A DNA stretch of 64,000 nucleotides from Entoloma clypeatum (lineage: Eukaryota; Basidiomycota; Agaricomycetes; Agaricales; Entolomataceae). Made by a program: the position numbers and the translations under genes. Of the stretch, positions 10,301 through 18,851 are shown one piece after another. The notes under the pieces were generated by a model. That model saw only the letters and a list, made by a program, of their open reading frames with translations, was not told the origin of the DNA and did not search any database. The stretch covers positions 1,240,001 through 1,304,000 of the forward strand of contig OY751486.1 in the NCBI GenBank assembly GCA_963565915.1, in the 5' to 3' direction. Numbering within the stretch: the stretch's first letter is position 1; each line of letters begins with the position of its first letter.

Positions 10301-12509
10301 TCGGTGTTGGGCCTTCATACCTCCGGAGAAGCGAACCCCTGGTAGTCCGCGACGTTTCGAGGCTATTTTCCTTGGCTACGAGGAGAACAGGATAGGTTGG
10401 CGCATCCGGGCTACTGGTGATGGCTCCTACCACTTTGCCAGGGATGTCATCTTCGACGAGAACGACCGTGGAATGCTGAGACGCTCACCATTGGTACGTA
10501 ACCCTGCTCCTACATTGTCCATCCCGCCATTACCTCGCCCAACGCGTACTCGTATCGCCCCTCCCTCAATACCAGAGACCATCCAGGAACGCAATGCTCG
10601 CCGGCCGCCTGAAACCCGCCTGGTTCCTGGGGGTGACATCCCTACTCATGGGGGTGCTGCTCTTCCGATTCCAGTATCACCTACCGACCCACTCCGAACA
10701 GCACATGATGAATTCCTCGCCCTACTCGCCTCAGCCTCCACGTCGGCTGATACCTACGACGATACATATGCACTTGAGCTCTCCACCATTATCGAACAAC
10801 AGTGCTACGCCGCTTTCCCGGATCCCACACGCCTACCACGCAAGTTTGATCTGACGAAACCACCAGATAACTCCCGTGAAGCGTCGGCGCGTCCTGATTC
10901 GGCGACCTGGAACTCCGCGATGCACCGAGAATTCGATAGCCTGGTCGAACGTGAGGTATTCGAACCGGCGGTTTTACCCCCTGGTCGCAAGGCTATTGGC
11001 GTCCGCTGGTGCTACGCATACAAGTACAATCCAGATGGCACTATCATAGTGGGTAAAGAGAAGGCTCGACTGGTAGCTCTGGGTTTCCTCCAGGGTCTGG
11101 AAGACTATGGGAAAACTTACGCGCCAGTTGCTCGTTTGAGTAGCCTCAGGATCGTCCTCGCCTTCGCTACCAACAAGGGGTGGTTCATCCTTACGTACGA
11201 CTGCAAGACGGCGTTCCTCAATGCACCGCTGTCACACATCATCTACTGCAAGAACATACCTGGCTTCGCACTCCCTGGTATGGGACCTGAGCACAATTGC
11301 ATGCTCGTGAAGCGGGCGATCTACGGACTGCGACAATCATCTCGGGAGTTCTACCTCCTCCTCCGGTCCATCTTAGAGCAAATCGGGTTCGTACCCTGCG
11401 AGATTGATCAGGCGGTTTTCATTGCACGTTACTCATCACCACCACACCCATCCATAACCATGCCGACCACAGGAGAAGACCTCACGATCATCATGCCGGT
11501 CCACGTCGACGACGGTCTTGTGGCCACAAACTCGATGGAGCTCTACGACTGGGTACTGAGGAGGATGAACGAGCGCATCGAGGTAATAGACCAAGGTCCT
11601 GCCTCACTTTACCTGGGAATTCGGATCACGAGAGACCTTAACGAACGGAAGCTATGGCTATCGCAACGCCCGTTCATTGTGGACCTACTTACCGCGCACA
11701 ACTTAATGAATGCCCACACCTCTCCGGTCCCGTTACGACATCCTCTCCATGCATTACCACTGGCGCCGCCCAATGCTCTACCTGACATCCCGGATGACGA
11801 ATTGAAGGTCAACTACCAGCGACTGGTTGGGTCCCTCCTTTACCTTGCCATTTGCACGCGCCCGGACATATCCTATGCAGCGTCAGCTCTTGGTCAGTAC
11901 AACTCGAACCCCACCCGTGCCCACATGCTAGCGGCCAAGGGAGTCTTACGATACCTACGTGGAACCCTCGATTTTGCGCTCGAGTTTAACTTCGACCAGC
12001 AACCTGTCGGTCCACGAGATGCCCTGATCCTCCCGACCGACTGTGGATTCTCTGATGCTGATTGGGCTTCCGACGCCGTAGACCGCCGCAGTATCTCAGG
12101 CTACGCGATCTTCCTCTTTGGATCCCTCGTCGACTATTCAGCGAGCAAACAGAAGACTGTCGCACTGTCATCCACAGAGGCAGAATACCTCTCACTGGGC
12201 GGATGCTTTCGTGCGGCGATGGCCATCCGATCTTTCCTCGACGGTACCAAGTTACCCATACCGCGCCCTTTCCCCATCTTATGTGACAATCAGAGCGCTA
12301 TACACCTAGCAGAATCGGATGCCATTAACAATAGAACGAAACACATCGACGTCCGTCACCACTTCCTTCGTAACCTCGTCAACTCCGGTGCCTTCGAGAC
12401 GTCCTGGGTTTCAACAGTTGACATGGTCGCCGACATCTTCACCAAAGCCTTACCACCAGCATTACATGAGAAACACTGTAAATCCCTGGGCCTGGTTCGT
12501 CGTTCTTGA
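7311..12509 (+). CDS. Copia-1 Gag-Pol polyprotein
   Basis: An intact 1732-codon ORF from ATG 7311. The frame is open upstream to about 7227, but only through non-ATG codons. Domains in order (residues from 7311): a Pro/Ser-rich N-terminus; a Copia Gag; a CCHC knuckle CSTCGAVGHLHEHC near residue 483; protease with LDSAASSH (DSA in place of DSG); integrase HHCC (HLWHRRLGH ... CVSC) and a D,D,E core (LHMDICGPF, RCDGALEF, NGTAERF); and reverse transcriptase with VRWCYAYKYNPDG and the active-site HVDDG near residue 1398. The order PR-IN-RT-RH defines Ty1/Copia. RNase H follows with SDADWASD, SSTEAEYLSL and KHIDVRHHF, and the ORF ends ADIFTKALP plus a short tail. No lesion was seen. Gag and Pol are fused with no frameshift. 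Confidence 0.97.
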   Translation: MAFDAAWPRWSRPASAPIPPSSSDMVFVSPEPTRPAPTTFATTSGPLKFSATHPHPFYDIPPHLRPLHIPQNSPRAPPIPSSYKGKARVSSDESPTIFEPTTYKHPNSPSRPLPRNSPFPRATTSKLPPHVPQVQSTVFPAHIPTNHNPQIASPPSHRASPRIPPSASQIPHHTHQPAHPSPLRSPFQPQTLHQPPLPMNHPLPTNSHSSAFKITLPDLSRIPLLSTAGDWPRWYAAMIDMVDNLGLYPHISTNNTLSEPLSEPTYPPTYHNQLTPAEMSAYKDWWRTDGIVRHILVGKLGQGPASMVPPRRDMHGNVTSTARDVFAALSRGYGGGDAAGAGVIKDKIVRFRCGNGHDSVIRFVEAWRTALQRLQGTPWDFTDFDLTRHFVDNLPQDESYREVRKLAYDGFDMCPPLYYHIEFLITKVLTIDVRNRHLHPDPQPQRRSTRPAPTVPTPVPTSTTSMPPTSTSDTVPRTRNMTCSTCGAVGHLHEHCVAPNGGNPNNVKGLSMGRRREHANVALDVDLPISPSPDAQPLPSDTPTTFPSDTVDPVPASPKSDVLFYYPTREPFVIPPSKAYVAAPFLELERTLGPIAFLTITNRYNSALDSAASSHIFRDRRYFWTYHPDQATPVGTANCGVLNTLARGEVRFRAMLGGKEYTIALSDCLHAPDVPINLLSVGSFQEKGIHLHFLPTGTTIEFPLPSGELVPLRAAFLHRLSFLACDFLLPPEPVAPVEPVALMAPSGHIPNTITFVPVAETFHLWHRRLGHASAETTRNILMKDIVKGVTFKGPGGREHCVSCIVGKCPQQPFASHHRRAEHPGELLHMDICGPFPTQSPAGNTYFVSILDSYTHFGFTYPLSKKSQAYEKYLLVESEVERQTGSLVKSVRCDGALEFIKGMLGNHFSSKGISVQQTVPYAHSQNGTAERFICTLTDGAQTLLADSGLSDTFFMDAVTTTQYLRNRLPSKALPPDVTPYELYKRAKPDLSHLRAWGCRCWAFIPPEKRTPGSPRRFEAIFLGYEENRIGWRIRATGDGSYHFARDVIFDENDRGMLRRSPLVRNPAPTLSIPPLPRPTRTRIAPPSIPETIQERNARRPPETRLVPGGDIPTHGGAALPIPVSPTDPLRTAHDEFLALLASASTSADTYDDTYALELSTIIEQQCYAAFPDPTRLPRKFDLTKPPDNSREASARPDSATWNSAMHREFDSLVEREVFEPAVLPPGRKAIGVRWCYAYKYNPDGTIIVGKEKARLVALGFLQGLEDYGKTYAPVARLSSLRIVLAFATNKGWFILTYDCKTAFLNAPLSHIIYCKNIPGFALPGMGPEHNCMLVKRAIYGLRQSSREFYLLLRSILEQIGFVPCEIDQAVFIARYSSPPHPSITMPTTGEDLTIIMPVHVDDGLVATNSMELYDWVLRRMNERIEVIDQGPASLYLGIRITRDLNERKLWLSQRPFIVDLLTAHNLMNAHTSPVPLRHPLHALPLAPPNALPDIPDDELKVNYQRLVGSLLYLAICTRPDISYAASALGQYNSNPTRAHMLAAKGVLRYLRGTLDFALEFNFDQQPVGPRDALILPTDCGFSDADWASDAVDRRSISGYAIFLFGSLVDYSASKQKTVALSSTEAEYLSLGGCFRAAMAIRSFLDGTKLPIPRPFPILCDNQSAIHLAESDAINNRTKHIDVRHHFLRNLVNSGAFETSWVSTVDMVADIFTKALPPALHEKHCKSLGLVRRS

Positions 12510-12566
12510 CTACCTTACTCATATATTTTCCTCCCTCACGTTCATTCCGTCGCGCTGATGGGGGTG

Positions 12567-12836
12567 TGTTGGACATACGTCATATATCATCGCTCTGCCC
12601 ACGTGATCGCGTCCTCCATATATATATCGACAATCGATACCTTACATCCTCAGTCGTTGTTCTCTTGGACCCTCTGAGGATGTAAGTGTATTGTTGTCTT
12701 CATCCACTCCTCTGTATACTTATATACCACTAGTTACACGGTCCTTACGTGTTCTAGGTATGCATTATAGAGTCGTTGTTCTCTTGGACCCTCTGAGGAT
12801 TTACACGGTCCTTACGTGTTCTAGGTCCCGCTTACA
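12567..12836 (+). repeat. Copia-1 3' LTR
   Basis: A 270-bp copy of the 5' LTR with no difference found by eye. It is preceded by the purine tract at about 12556-12566 and followed by the GATAC target duplication at 12837-12841. The stop codon of the polyprotein is 57 bp upstream. Confidence 0.96.
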
Positions 12837-13408
12837 GATACACCTCGCGACGATGCCAATGAGTTACTGTGAGGTATCAGATGCTTTGATGAACGGTCAT
12901 CTCAGTAAGCAACCGATCAACAACCGATCCATATCAATATGTCTGCCATGTAATGCACATTGATTGCGGTGTATCAAACCTGATCTTGGTCTGTTCGATC
13001 CGATGTCATTGGCTATTCCCCATATGGACCATTTGGACGCGAAGCGATACGCACATTTGCCAAGCCTCTCGCGGGAATGTCTCCAGTCAAGCCCTCGATG
13101 TATAGTAGACAGTGCTAGTGTCATCGATAAATCCAATATAATCAATCTCCTTGTTTCGCGCTTCGTTTTGAGAGGTGCTTGATAGTCTTATCTATCTCGC
13201 GAGACGATCCCATGGCTCTCGAGTATCATAGCTAAGCCCATAGTGGTGACCAGCGCTATGTCCTACATTGTCATGGTCTCTAAATGCTTTAAAATGTCTC
13301 TCTAACGTCGCCACTAAGTCCTCAGAATCGGAGCTCATCTAGGACTCTCTATATCCCTTAGAGATAGTGTGAAATGATGCAAAATGCGAAGATTTAGGCC
13401 TAGACACA

Positions 13409-14238
13409 TCACGGCCCTATCACCGCGGGCGCTGTTACGACACGGGGCCTAGTAGCAATGGGTTGAGGTCTGGCGGGGGTGTGCGTGCCGACCACCTCGA
13501 CGTTGTCGTCCTTGCTGTCTGCTTGCAAAGCTTGACGACCGATATTGGAGCGACGTTTTTGGAAGGAAATTTAGTAAGAAGTAAAAGAAATGATCAGGAG
13601 GTTCACCTTGAGAGCTCCCTGACTGGGAGGCGAATGAGGAGCCGCACGCTTACCGCTAACACGGGTCACAGGCTTCGACCGTGCAGCGCGAGAGGTCGAC
13701 TTGCCCTTGTCCTCGATGTGGGGTGAAGTTGGACCAGCCGTCATGTACTCCATGGCCTTCACGATGAGCTTTGCGGGCTGTTTCCCGCTAGAGATGGACG
13801 GTTCGGGGACGGGGATGGCCTCGTCCTCTTCCAGTAGGCGATCCTGCATAAATATAATGTGGGAATTAGCAAAGCAAATAAGCAAATGACTCACCTTGGG
13901 GAGGTCTTGGAGGGTTTGCCCATGAAGGTCGGGCCACCATTTCCACCAGCGGTGGTCCATCGTGTAGCCAGCGCGGTATAAGTTGTACATGATGGTGTTT
14001 AAGAGCCGCTCGGCGTAGTCGTCCACCACAACCTGCAGCCGCGACCTGAAAGAAGGAATGTTTTAGTAGGAAACAGGGTATCGCGAGCATGACCCACCAG
14101 TGTATTGTGAAGTTCTGATAAGATTTCCTGAACCCATGCTTCTCCGGACTTGCGGAGTCGGTTGAGATCAGTGAGGATATTGAGTTCGACCTCGAACTTG
14201 GAAAGACGAGTGTAGAGCTCGTTCGGAGAAGTGGTCAT
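13409..14238 (-). pseudogene. 5' part of the split spliced gene (upstream half of the gene ending at 5801)
   Basis: ATG at 14238-14236. Exon 1 (14238-14098, 47 codons) begins MTTSPNELYTRLSKFEVEL. Intron 14097-14033. Exon 2 (14032-13895, 46 codons) has VVVDDYAERLLNTIMYNLY and a Trp-rich HRWWKWWPDLHGQ. Intron 13894-13844. Exon 3 (13843-13607, 79 codons) is acidic, then Ser/Lys-rich. A longer candidate intron (13606-13511) leads to exon 4 (DDNVEVVGTHTPARPQPIA). All junctions are phase 0. Coding sense stops at 13423, where R1 begins; the last five codons including TGA 13411-13409 come from R1. Across R1 the minus-strand reading resumes at 6607 with a similar composition, so the two parts probably formed one gene. 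Unknown function. Confidence 0.55.
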
Positions 14239-14598
14239 GTTGAACGAGAGGAAAAGTGAGAACTGGAGAATGAGGAAGAATGCCCCAGCCTTTATGGGAA
14301 TTGGAAGTCTCGCGAGGCTACTGTGGAGAAAATTTATCTGTCAAGATCCATCAGTGTGGAGTTAGGTCGCGAGAACGGCAAACCTTTGATATTACTTGGT
14401 ATAGGCGAACATGAGGCCAGTGGGGGCCGAGTGCGGACTTTGTGTGTCCACAGTGTGGCGTGTCAAGTGGGGCCGTCTCGCGAGAAACATGTTTTGGGGT
14501 GGAACTCGAATATATGAAAACTGTGCTAGAGTGGACTGGTCATATCGCTGTCGTTAGATAGGATTGACTGGGACAGTCAGGATTTAGTGTGGGGGAGG
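14239..14598. promoter_or_regulatory. Upstream region with TCGCGA motifs
   Basis: No coding sense. It lies between the ATG at 14238 and the right copy of R1, so it should hold the promoter of the minus-strand gene. It contains several copies of the palindromic core TCGCGA (for example near 14312, 14367 and 14480), the same motif found in R1. A purine tract GTGTGGGGGAGG (about 14588-14598) directly abuts R1 and looks like a retroelement polypurine tract. Confidence 0.4.
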
Positions 14599-15481
14599 TG
14601 ATAAGGCCGCGATGCATCTAGGCCTAAAATCTGCGCATTTTGCACCCTTTCACACTATCTCTAAGGGATATAGGGAGTCCTAGATGAGCTCCGATTCTGA
14701 GGACTTAGTGGCAACGTTAGAGAGAGACCAGCAACCCTGGCAATGTAGGACATAGCGCTGGTCACCACTATGGGCTTAGCTATGATACTCGAGAGCTATG
14801 GGATCGTCTCGCGAGATAGAAAAGACTATCGAGTGCCTCTCGCGACGAAGCGTGAAACAAGGAGATGGGTTATATTGGAGTTATCGATGACACTAGCACT
14901 GTCTACCATACGTCGGGGCTTGACTGGAGACATTCTCGCGAGAGGTTTGGTCAACGTGCGCCGTGCTTCACGTCCAAATTGTCCATATTGGGAATATCGA
15001 AATGACATCGAATGATACAGACCGAGATCGGGTTTGATACGTTGCGATCAACGTGACCTTATGGTGAACTTTGATAGAGATTGAATCTGATGGGTGGCTT
15101 ACCGAGGCGACCCTTAATTGATGCAGTTGATACCTCACGGTAACTAGTCGGCATTGTCCCGGGTACATTGCAAAACCAAGATATTGAAATAGTGGCCTCT
15201 CCAGTGTGGCAGAGGTTCGGATATGGAAAAGGGGCGTACCTGTGGCGTTGTCTACCACATGGGCACATTGAAACGACTTTAGCGAAGGTCATTTGACTGG
15301 ATACCATTTATTGATACCACATGCAACCTTTTTCTATATTTATTGCTGCTCATGTATAAAATCTCGTAGTTTCGTTGTAGATAGGTTAGGTTAGATTGTG
15401 CCCCAGAATTGATAGCATTTGTCTTGTGCATCTGTCGTCATTCACGAGTATCATTGAAGCCTTGAGATCGTTTGGTTTGCA
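14599..15481 (+). repeat. Repeat R1, right copy (candidate LTR)
   Basis: An 883-bp uninterrupted copy of R1, starting TGATAAGGCCGCG and ending GTTTGGTTTGCA. It faces the left copy across the 13.4-14.6 kb gene piece. The left flank is a purine tract and the ends are TG/CA, both typical of an LTR. The flanking 5-bp sequences (GGAGG and TTGGA) do not match, so either this is not a solo LTR with a target duplication or the flanks have been rearranged. Confidence 0.7.
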
Positions 15482-15866
15482 TTGGAAGTCAGTCGCGATT
15501 GTGTTTTGTGTGTTGGAGAACTTGTCAATCATCAAAATCATGTTATCTATCGGTCGTATTGGTCATTGTCATGTTCGTATTCGGTCGAGATCATGTTTGC
15601 GAAGTCTTGTTGGTTCGGAAATCACAAACCTCGGTTCATTATCTATTGAGAACTATCTCTAAGTCTTGTTCGAGACTTATTGAGCCATCGCTAAATGAGT
15701 TATTCAATTGTTGTTTGGAAGAGTCGCATCCTGAGTGATCCCACTCATCACCCCGAACTATATCGATTGAGAAGTACACATCGCGAGACTTGTTCGGTCT
15801 TCGTTGTTGTGTTTGGTGTTTGTGTGTGTGATAGAGATATCGCTCACGCTCATCCCCAGACTCACT
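15482..15866. other. No gene seen
   Basis: Moderately AT-rich sequence between R1 and the Copia-2 remnant. Open frames are short and lack recognisable motifs. It may be the far-decayed body of Copia-2 or the internal region of the R1-bearing element. Confidence 0.4.
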
Positions 15867-16159
15867 TCCTTCGTTTCACTGTCCCTATCAACGGTGATAA
15901 TCAAGGGTCCATCTTTAATGGGCAAAACCCTGTAACCAAAGCACACACTAAAAACATTGACATATGATATCACGCTATACGTGAGTATGTTGAAGAAGAA
16001 ATAATCGAGCTCTTCTTCACTCCCGGGACTGATAACCCCGTGGATATGTTCACGAAGAACTTACCAAGAGTGACCTTCGAGGAATTCTGCTCACAATTAG
16101 GGTTAGAGTTTACCTCGCCCTACACTCCACTTACGAAGCGATTACCGGCTTCTAAGTGA
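15867..16159 (+). pseudogene. Copia-2 RNase H C-terminal remnant
   Basis: In one frame it reads a Copia RNase H tail: GDNQGS (equivalent of C/D-DNQSA), then AHTKNIDI followed by TGA, then YHAIREYVEEEIIEL, and DNPVDMFTKNLP ending at TGA 16157-16159. The internal TGA occupies the Arg of the family motif H-I-D-I/V-R-Y/H-H, so it is again consistent with CGA to TGA. Everything upstream of this RNase H tail is missing or unrecognisable. Confidence 0.8.
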
Positions 16160-16166
16160 GGGGGAG

Positions 16167-16357
16167 TGTTGGAACTACTGGATCCAGCACATGATCAAAC
16201 ACATGATCACTACATCATTGTGATGTATCTCTGACATCATCCATGATGTCATTCTCTGGAACATTCCATGAGTTACTATATATGTGAGTTTATTGTAGAA
16301 ACACACAAACAGACCACAACATGCACATGTTATAGTAGTATATACCTATAAACAACA
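16167..16357 (+). repeat. Copia-2 3' LTR (end approximate)
   Basis: It directly follows the Copia-2 stop codon and a purine tract (GAGGGGGAG at 16159-16166). It starts TGTTGGAACTACTGG and probably ends AACAACA at 16357, giving TG...CA ends. It contains several ATGATCA/CATGAT short repeats and a TATATATG near 16278. The element has no second LTR in the window, so the right boundary rests only on the terminal dinucleotide. Confidence 0.6.
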
Positions 16358-16489
16358 GAATAGCGGATGTGGAAAATAACGTGTGATGACAGTGACAGCG
16401 GACTGAGCCCAGCATGATGTCTATACCTTACAGCTGGGCTGACGAGTGGGTGAACATTGTAAATAATAGCTGGGCTGATGAGACATTAA

Positions 16490-16993
16490 GTCAATATGCT
16501 CTGATGTTATAAGGGTGAAATGGCAATAGCCTTATGTACGGCTTTTGAATGCTACCCAAAGAATGATACCTTTGTTCACAGTGGCCATTTGAGTGCGGGA
16601 ACCTGGGTTGAGGGAGACATTGTCTTCCTTGCTGATATTGTAAATGGGGGATACATGGGTTTGCAAAACAGGGAAAGATAAGACCTTTAACTAGAAGAAA
16701 GGAATGCTTCATGCAGAGGAAAAATGGAGAGAGGAGTCGATGGCGAGTCTTGCTCTGTAGGGGAATAATTTCATCCCATCGGGGCCGGGTGAGGGTCGGA
16801 GGCGGGAACGGGTCTCATATGCTGGGCAGAGGAAACATGACGAAGAAATCCTTGACGTTTTGTTATGTGGAAGGCAATTGTGTTGCCCCTGGGAGAGGAG
16901 GTTGAAGGGAAGTCTCATGGCTCGTTGAAGCCACCCTGGTTGATGATTTTCATTTGCTAGACAATGGTGGATTTACCTGATTCCCCTGTACCT
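16490..16993 (-). pseudogene. G-protein alpha subunit remnant
   Basis: On the minus strand, directly after an intron-like acceptor (CAATATAG), the frame reads GTGESGKSTIV, a stop, then QMKIINQGGF. This is the P-loop (GxGESGKST) and the following helix of heterotrimeric G-protein alpha subunits, where the stop replaces the Lys of STIVKQMK. Stops are at 16959-16957 (TAG) and 16917-16915 (TGA), and more follow after a Pro-rich segment. No later G-alpha motifs (DVGGQ, NKxD) were found, so this is a broken, partial copy. Large G-alpha-like families are known in Agaricomycetes. Confidence 0.6.
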
Positions 16994-17680
16994 ATATTGA
17001 GGGAACCATGGGTCAGTTTCTATAAGAATTTGGACACAGATGAATTATAGGATGAAGTTGAAAGGCCACCAAGAACACATGTCACCTCTGCAGTTTTCGT
17101 TTCACCACTAAAATAGCAAACATTATGAATGTAGATCATATTAGACAAAAGATTGTGGCCTTTCGCTATGTAAAAAGCCCCATACATGAATATATATGTA
17201 GAATACAAATACTCGCTATCTTCAGGCATCAAACTCACAACTGCAACGGGTCAAGTATCAAAATCCATCCCAATAGTAACCAGATCCTGACCACAGCGGT
17301 GTTGCCAACCCGTCGGGCCCGGGGTGCTCCCAGATCCCTGTTATCAATATTGCCATTTTTGGCCATCTTGATTTCCGACGTCCCCCCACTTTTGTGTATA
17401 GTTCCGGTCGCCTTTATTTTCCCCCGTCGGGCCCATGTCAGAGTCCCGAACATGTCCCGAACTAATCATTCCCATCTTTGATGTGTTGGTGGCAATGTAT
17501 TGACGATTGGAAAACTTCAATGTTATTCTTTGTATGAAATGACCCGAAGCATGAGAGCATGATTGAGGATCAGGCCAAGAGCCCCTGCATGCATGTTGTG
17601 AGGGTTCATTGTCTCCATCAAGGTGTTCACTGTGTTACTCTGGCTTTTACACACCTGATAAACCCACATATCCCCCTTAT

Positions 17681-17715
17681 TTAGAGGTGCATCAGGACCA
17701 CTGATGCACCTCTAA
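17681..17715. repeat. Perfect 15-bp hairpin
   Basis: TTAGAGGTGCATCAG, a 5-nt loop GACCA, then CTGATGCACCTCTAA: a perfect inverted repeat inside the extra segment of the left foldback arm. It could be the footprint of a small palindromic insertion or a cruciform-forming site. Confidence 0.85.
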
Positions 17716-18020
17716 CAAGAACCGTCAGTGTTAGATAGGCTAGTTTACTGAATTGTTGAATAAATCCCAGGGATTCAAAGCATGTCTTGTAGAGATCCTC
17801 GGCACATTCTGCATCATCAATCAAGGGGGCTTCCATCGACGATGTCCAGGTCCCATTCCCACCATCTCCCACAGCCTCAGATCGAGTCCTGATGATGCTG
17901 AATGATGTCTCGGTAGACTCCCATGCCCCTCCCTGTCACCTCCCCTCATCCCCACATCTTCCCTTGATCTCCCCTACTCTTATAAATAGTATAATATACT
18001 ATTACCAATTCCCGACCAAC

Positions 18021-18378
18021 TGTAAGGGCAACCACTTTCACTTTTCACTTTTCCTTTCCTTCCTTCCTTTCCTTTCTATTCCACCATCTCCGACGTCCTC
18101 TGATCGTATCTGTAAGGGCGACCTTACGATCCAAGACTCAAACTCAGATACTTGCAAGGGAGATCCAAAGTTTAGATTGAGCAGTCTGATAAGTAATACA
18201 ACACACACCTTGCAAGGGAGATCCGAAGAGAAAGTTCTAAGGATTCCCCTGCAAGCTAGCGAGATAAATAGTAAAATGAGATATGAAATAAGAGATAAAA
18301 CAAGACGCATGAATGATGAGCAATGATCGGGAGTAGCGATGAAGGATGAATGGAAACAAGATGAATGATAGTACCTGC
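18021..18378 (-). repeat. Rearranged 3' LTR of Gypsy-A copy 2
   Basis: 18021-18111 is the first 91 bp of the LTR (U3 start, TGTAAGGGCAACC) in plus orientation. 18112-18378 is the rest of an LTR in minus orientation (starting TGTAAGGGCGACC) and ends abruptly where it joins chromodomain codons at 18379. The C-terminal pol codons, the polypurine tract and about 80 bp of U3 are missing. The outer end still abuts an intact target duplication. Confidence 0.88.
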
Positions 18379-18597
18379 CGTCGGTAGAAGTCGCGGACTA
18401 GGCGCGGAGCGTGGACATTGTCTTCTGCTTCCCAGGAATTCTCTTCATAGCCATATCCCTTCCATTTGACCAAGAATTGAAGTGTTACGGACTAACGACT
18501 ACGGACGTATACGCTTACTTTTCATTCTTACTCATCGGCCCCCGCTTACACATATCGTATTATACTTTATTCCCTTTAGTATACTTCGCTCCCGCGC

Positions 18598-18706
18598 TGA
18601 CTCGCTTTCCGCAGCCGTCTGACTCATTCCGCAGTCATCTTACTCAGACGCACTGCCTTCCGCAGTTATCTTACTCAGATACACTGCCTTACGCAGTACT
18701 GACTCA
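18598..18706 (+). promoter_or_regulatory. Array of bZIP-type (TGACTCA/TTACTCA) motifs in the Gypsy-B U3
   Basis: Five sites are spaced 20-31 bp apart: TGACTCG (18598), TGACTCA (18620), TTACTCA (18640), TTACTCA (18671) and TGACTCA (18700), each next to a CCGCAG or CTGCC motif. TGACTCA is the Gcn4/AP-1-type bZIP half-site pair in fungi. The array ends about 25 bp upstream of the TATA box, the position of an upstream activating region. Binding itself is inferred. Confidence 0.55.
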
Positions 18707-18731
18707 TATGCTATCGCCTATAGTCAGTACC

Positions 18732-18776
18732 TATATAAACCCTTTGTACTATAGCTAGATTCCTTAGATTTAGCAA
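18732..18776 (+). promoter_or_regulatory. Gypsy-B core promoter: TATA box and probable RNA 5' end
   Basis: TATATAAA lies at 18732-18739. About 34 bp downstream of its start is AGATTTAGCAA (18766-18776), which is exactly complementary to the 11 nt at 18852-18862 just after the LTR. In self-priming elements of the Tf1 type the first ~11 nt of the RNA anneal to the primer-binding site, so transcription would start at about 18766. Confidence 0.7.
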
Positions 18777-18851
18777 TCACATTGCTCTTCGCCTTTCCAT
18801 CTTCCTGCATACTCTGCCCGAACCTTGGAACGGTTTGTTACGCATAACAAG

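Larger units (their letters stand above)
6926..12836 (+). mobile_element. Copia-1, full-length Ty1/Copia retrotransposon
   Basis: Two 270-bp LTRs (6926-7195 and 12567-12836) look identical base for base. They flank a single uninterrupted polyprotein ORF. A perfect 5-bp target duplication GATAC lies at 6921-6925 and 12837-12841. A purine tract (GATGGGGGTG) precedes the 3' LTR. The element is inserted in the left copy of R1. Intact ORF plus identical LTRs indicate a very recent and possibly still competent insertion. Confidence 0.97.
6608..13422 (-). repeat. Repeat R1, left copy, interrupted by Copia-1
   Basis: An ~890-bp repeat, present here as 6608-6925 plus 12842-13422 around the Copia insertion, in inverted orientation to the copy at 14599-15481. 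Aligned by eye the copies are clearly homologous end to end, roughly 85-90% identical. Both have TG...CA ends when read in their own orientation (TGATA(A/G)GGCC at one end, GTTTGGTTT(G/T)CA at the other), so R1 may be a solo LTR. No matching target duplication was found, so an LTR origin is not proven. Confidence 0.75.
18483..18849 (+). repeat. Gypsy-B 5' LTR
   Basis: A 367-bp LTR starting TGTTACGGACTAACG and ending GTTACGCATAACA, with TGTTACG/CGTAACA-like inverted ends. It matches the 3' LTR 24691-25057 with no difference by eye, and related solo LTRs at 2449-2816 (minus) and 36209-36547 (plus, diverged). Confidence 0.97.

Noticed and set aside
17892..18326. Plus-strand ORF of about 144 codons at the foldback/LTR border
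   Set aside because: It runs across the LTR junctions at 18021 and 18112, and similar shadows appear in every Gypsy-A LTR.
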